Assembly: GCA_028819835.1 (NCBI GenBank)
Contig: JAPPKR010000076.1
Location: 1 to 7,998, forward strand
Origin: a bacterium
GTDB taxonomy: Bacteria > Actinomycetota > Acidimicrobiia > UBA5794 > ZC4RG35
Reading direction: 5' to 3'
DNA: 7,998 bases
The notes under the pieces are model-generated. The model was given only the letters and a program-made list of their open reading frames with translations. It did no database searches and had not been told where the DNA came from. Below, one piece after another: positions 6,267 through 7,998 of the stretch (position 1 is the first letter of the stretch; each line of letters begins with the position of its first letter). A program made the position numbers and the translations under genes.

Positions 6267-6334
6267 TCGCGGATTTTCGCGACCCCCAATGGTTCGGTGG
6301 TGGTGGGGGATGGGCCCGTAAGGCAGAAAATCCG
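6267..6334. repeat. Nested inverted repeats in the convergent region
   Basis: CGGATTTTC (6270-6278) and GAAAATCCG (6326-6334) are a perfect 9-base inverted repeat 47 bases apart. Between them CCCCC (6283-6287) can pair with GGGGG (6305-6309). The left arm also makes a local hairpin, TCGCG (6267-6271) with CGCGA (6278-6282). The region could fold as a structured RNA from either strand. Confidence 0.45.
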
Positions 6335-6340
6335 GGAGCT

Positions 6341-6369
6341 GTTTCGCGAGATAGTGATTGGTTTCGCGA
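6341..6369. repeat. Two direct copies of GTTTCGCGA spaced 20 bases apart
   Basis: GTTTCGCGA occurs at 6341-6349 and 6361-6369, and a third TTTCGCGA lies at 6275-6282. The 20-base period is close to two helical turns. TCGCGA is palindromic, and the right copy extends to TTCGCGAA. The pair is flanked by TCCGGG (6331-6336) and CCCGGA (6388-6393). Confidence 0.5.
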
Positions 6370-6401
6370 AAAAGGGGGGACCTATTACCCGGAAGGTTCT
6401 A

Positions 6402-7820
6402 TCAACCGGACTTGATCCTTCCCAGCGCCGCCTGAGCGGCGTGGTAGCCGCACATGCCGTGGACGCCCGCCCCCGGGGGAGTGGATGAGGAACATAGAAA
6501 AACCCCTTCGACTCCCGTCCCATAGGGTGACCACCCCCCGAAGGGTCCCCGCAGTAGCCGGCGCACGCCCATCACCCCACCGCCGATGTCTCCCCCCACG
6601 TAGTTGGGGTTGTAGCTCTCCCACTCCGAGGCCGGAACGGTGTGACAGGCCAGGACGGTCTCGGAGAACCCCGGAGCATGCCGCTCGATCTCGGCCTCCA
6701 CCGCCTCCCGCATGTCGACCGAGCTTCCCGAGGGAACATGGGTGTAGGCCCACAGGGTGTGCCCTCCCTCCGGGGCGCGGGAGCGGTCGAACCGCGAGGG
6801 CTGGGCAGCCACCACGAAGGGCCGGTCGGGAATGCGACCGCGCCACACCATCCGCTCGGTCAAAGCGATCTGCCGGTGGTCGCCCCCCAGGTGGAGCACC
6901 CCGGCCATCGCCATCCGGTCATCTGTCCACGGCACCGGTCGGGACAAGGCCCAGTCCAGCTTGAACACCCCCGGCCCGTGGCGGAACCCTCTGCCAACCC
7001 GAGCCTTTCGGGCAGACCCCTCCTCTCCCAGCATGTCGATGAGCGCCCCGGGCGCCACATCGGCCAGCACCACCCGGGAAGGAGGAAGTTGAGCCAGATC
7101 GGTTATCCGGCGTCCGGTCTCGATCTCCCCTCCCATGTCGGTGAAGTGAGACGCCAGGGCATCGACCAACGCCTGGGAGCCACCCGACACGAAGGGCCAG
7201 CCGTACCGGTGCCCGCCCGCCAGGAGCAGCCACCCCACCCCAGCGGTGAACAACCTTTCGAGCGGCATCACCGAATGGGCGGCGCAGCCTGCCAGCAGGG
7301 AACGAGCCGCCCGGCTCTTGAACCTTCGGACATCCCAGAAGGCCGGGCGGGCGAGGGACCCGAGCCTCAGGTCTCCCCACAGATCGGACCCGGCGCCCAG
7401 GGCCGGTCCCAGGAGCCGGTCTTCTATCCGAGGCCACATCCGGTCGATGCCTTCGATTCTCCGGCGGTAGCGGACCGCGTCGGCCCCCAGGCCTTCCGAG
7501 GTCTCTTCGATGGAACGCCGGAGCACGACCACCTCGCCATTGTCGAGCGGATGGGCGAGGGCAACCGGCGGATGAACCCAACGCAGCCCGTACCTCGCCA
7601 GCGGAAGCCGGCGAAAGATGGGAGAACCACGTCCGAGCGGATGGGCGGTGGCGCACACATCGTGACGGAATCCCCCGAGAGTCAGTTCCGCCGTGCGGGA
7701 CCCGCCGCCGATGGTTTCCGAAGCCTCCACCACCAATGTGGAGCACCCCGCCTCCGCCAGGACAACCGCCGCGGTCAGGCCGTTGGGACCCGCTCCGACC
7801 ACTACCGCATCGTAGAGCAT
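6402..7820 (-). CDS. FAD-dependent oxidoreductase, phytoene desaturase/PYROXD2-like
   Basis: This flavoprotein of the amine-oxidase/phytoene-desaturase superfamily has 472 residues from the ATG at 7820. The N-terminus MLYDAVVVGAGPNG holds the Rossmann dinucleotide motif GxGxxG (9-14), with acidic E32 at the end of the second strand for the FAD ribose. It continues with IGGGSRTAEL (37-46) and a long substrate domain, and closes with the C-terminal FAD segment around TPPGAGVHGMCGYHAA (447-462). Relatives desaturate or isomerise lipophilic substrates, but many, including PYROXD2-like proteins, have no assigned substrate. No carotenoid genes such as crtB lie nearby, so a carotenoid role is not supported here. 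A GTG at 7895 would add 25 residues (polar, Gly/Arg-rich), but the ATG at 7820 begins directly at the first strand and has GGA just before it. A GTG at 7832 is a third option. The stop is TGA at 6402-6404. Confidence 0.9.
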   Translation of the reverse strand: MLYDAVVVGAGPNGLTAAVVLAEAGCSTLVVEASETIGGGSRTAELTLGGFRHDVCATAHPLGRGSPIFRRLPLARYGLRWVHPPVALAHPLDNGEVVVLRRSIEETSEGLGADAVRYRRRIEGIDRMWPRIEDRLLGPALGAGSDLWGDLRLGSLARPAFWDVRRFKSRAARSLLAGCAAHSVMPLERLFTAGVGWLLLAGGHRYGWPFVSGGSQALVDALASHFTDMGGEIETGRRITDLAQLPPSRVVLADVAPGALIDMLGEEGSARKARVGRGFRHGPGVFKLDWALSRPVPWTDDRMAMAGVLHLGGDHRQIALTERMVWRGRIPDRPFVVAAQPSRFDRSRAPEGGHTLWAYTHVPSGSSVDMREAVEAEIERHAPGFSETVLACHTVPASEWESYNPNYVGGDIGGGVMGVRRLLRGPFGGWSPYGTGVEGVFLCSSSTPPGAGVHGMCGYHAAQAALGRIKSG

Positions 7821-7998
7821 TCCTGTTTTCACGATACCCCGAGAGCACCCTGCCCCTCCGCGCCCGCGCGGTGTTTCATTTTGGAACTCATACACCTAAG
7901 TGCCCAACTAGGGGCTAGGGTGCGGGCACGGCAAGAAGTCCACCGTGATCTGTGGTAAACGAGAACCGGTCTGCCGTGATTTGGAAGAGTCCGAGTCG
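7821..7998. other. Upstream region of the oxidoreductase and window edge; no gene assigned
   Basis: The part next to 7820 is the presumed promoter/leader of the oxidoreductase; TATCGT on the minus strand (about 7831-7836) is a weak -10 candidate. Further right are CTAGGGG and CTAGGGT in tandem (7908-7921). From GTG 7945 a short plus-strand frame stays open to the edge, with two Cys in the frame itself, but it has no ribosome-binding site. I cannot assign a gene. Confidence 0.4.

Larger units (their letters stand above)
6076..6401. other. Gene-poor convergent intergenic region with several hairpins and short repeats
   Basis: This 326-base gap separates the ends of two convergent genes. It holds the hairpins and repeats listed separately. 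It is also open in one frame on each strand: the minus frame ends with TAG at 6188-6190 and runs back into the oxidoreductase, and the plus frame runs from about 6186 to 6488. Neither has a ribosome-binding site or a recognisable family. I do not call a gene here. A decayed gene fragment or a dispersed repeat is possible. Confidence 0.5.

Noticed and set aside
6188..6523. Minus-strand 111-codon frame downstream of and overlapping the oxidoreductase end
   Set aside because: It overlaps the conserved C-terminal FAD segment of the oxidoreductase in another frame and has no ribosome-binding site. The non-overlapping part is kept only as a finding about the convergent region.
6642..7958. Plus-strand open frame of 438 codons opposite the oxidoreductase
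   Set aside because: It is antisense to a clear FAD enzyme. Its translation is rich in His, Pro, Gly and Arg with no family motifs, which is typical of a shadow frame in GC-rich DNA.
7945..7998. Plus-strand frame from GTG 7945 open to the window edge
   Set aside because: Only 18 codons are seen, with no ribosome-binding site or family match. The Cys residues are not enough to call a gene.

Overview
The window is a GC-rich bacterial segment with dense coding on both strands and GTG/ATG start ambiguity. It carries one tRNA without an encoded CCA end and a two-domain glyoxalase-fold protein that resembles mycobacterial CFP30B (Rv0577, compared from memory). Together these suggest an actinobacterium, possibly of the Acidimicrobiia. 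That placement is an inference from composition and protein style, not from a marker gene.

Layout. Positions 1-637 (minus) hold the N-terminal 212 residues of an oligopeptide/dipeptide-type ABC transporter ATPase, cut by the window edge. Positions 784-4987 (minus) hold two tandem SLC13/DASS-family ion permeases, each a membrane domain split by cytoplasmic RCK_C (TrkA-C) domains. The upstream gene (3221-4987) has two RCK_C domains and the downstream gene (784-3111) has four. They are probably one transcription unit. A divergent intergenic region (4988-5174), rich in inverted repeats, separates them from a tRNA-Arg(ACG) at 5175-5249 (plus). A VOC/glyoxalase-fold gene follows at 5302-6075 (plus). 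A gene-poor convergent region (6076-6401) with several hairpins and short repeats comes next. Then comes an FAD-dependent phytoene-desaturase-like oxidoreductase (6402-7820, minus) and an unassigned edge (7821-7998).

How the genes relate. The two permeases are the only clear functional pair. They are tandem, co-oriented paralogues likely to move anions such as sulfate or dicarboxylates under control of a ligand sensed by their RCK_C domains. The ABC ATPase, the VOC protein and the oxidoreductase show no obvious shared pathway with them.

The most unusual signals are these: (i) the RCK_C cassette is duplicated in one permease, and that same permease has lost the usual Asn of its second ion/substrate-site motif; (ii) two very small reading frames end at or just before the start codons of the downstream permease and of the ABC ATPase, in positions that suggest translational coupling; (iii) inverted repeats lie between the divergent permease and tRNA promoters; (iv) the convergent intergenic region is structured and open on both strands. 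No CRISPR array, transposase, phage gene or defence cassette is visible.
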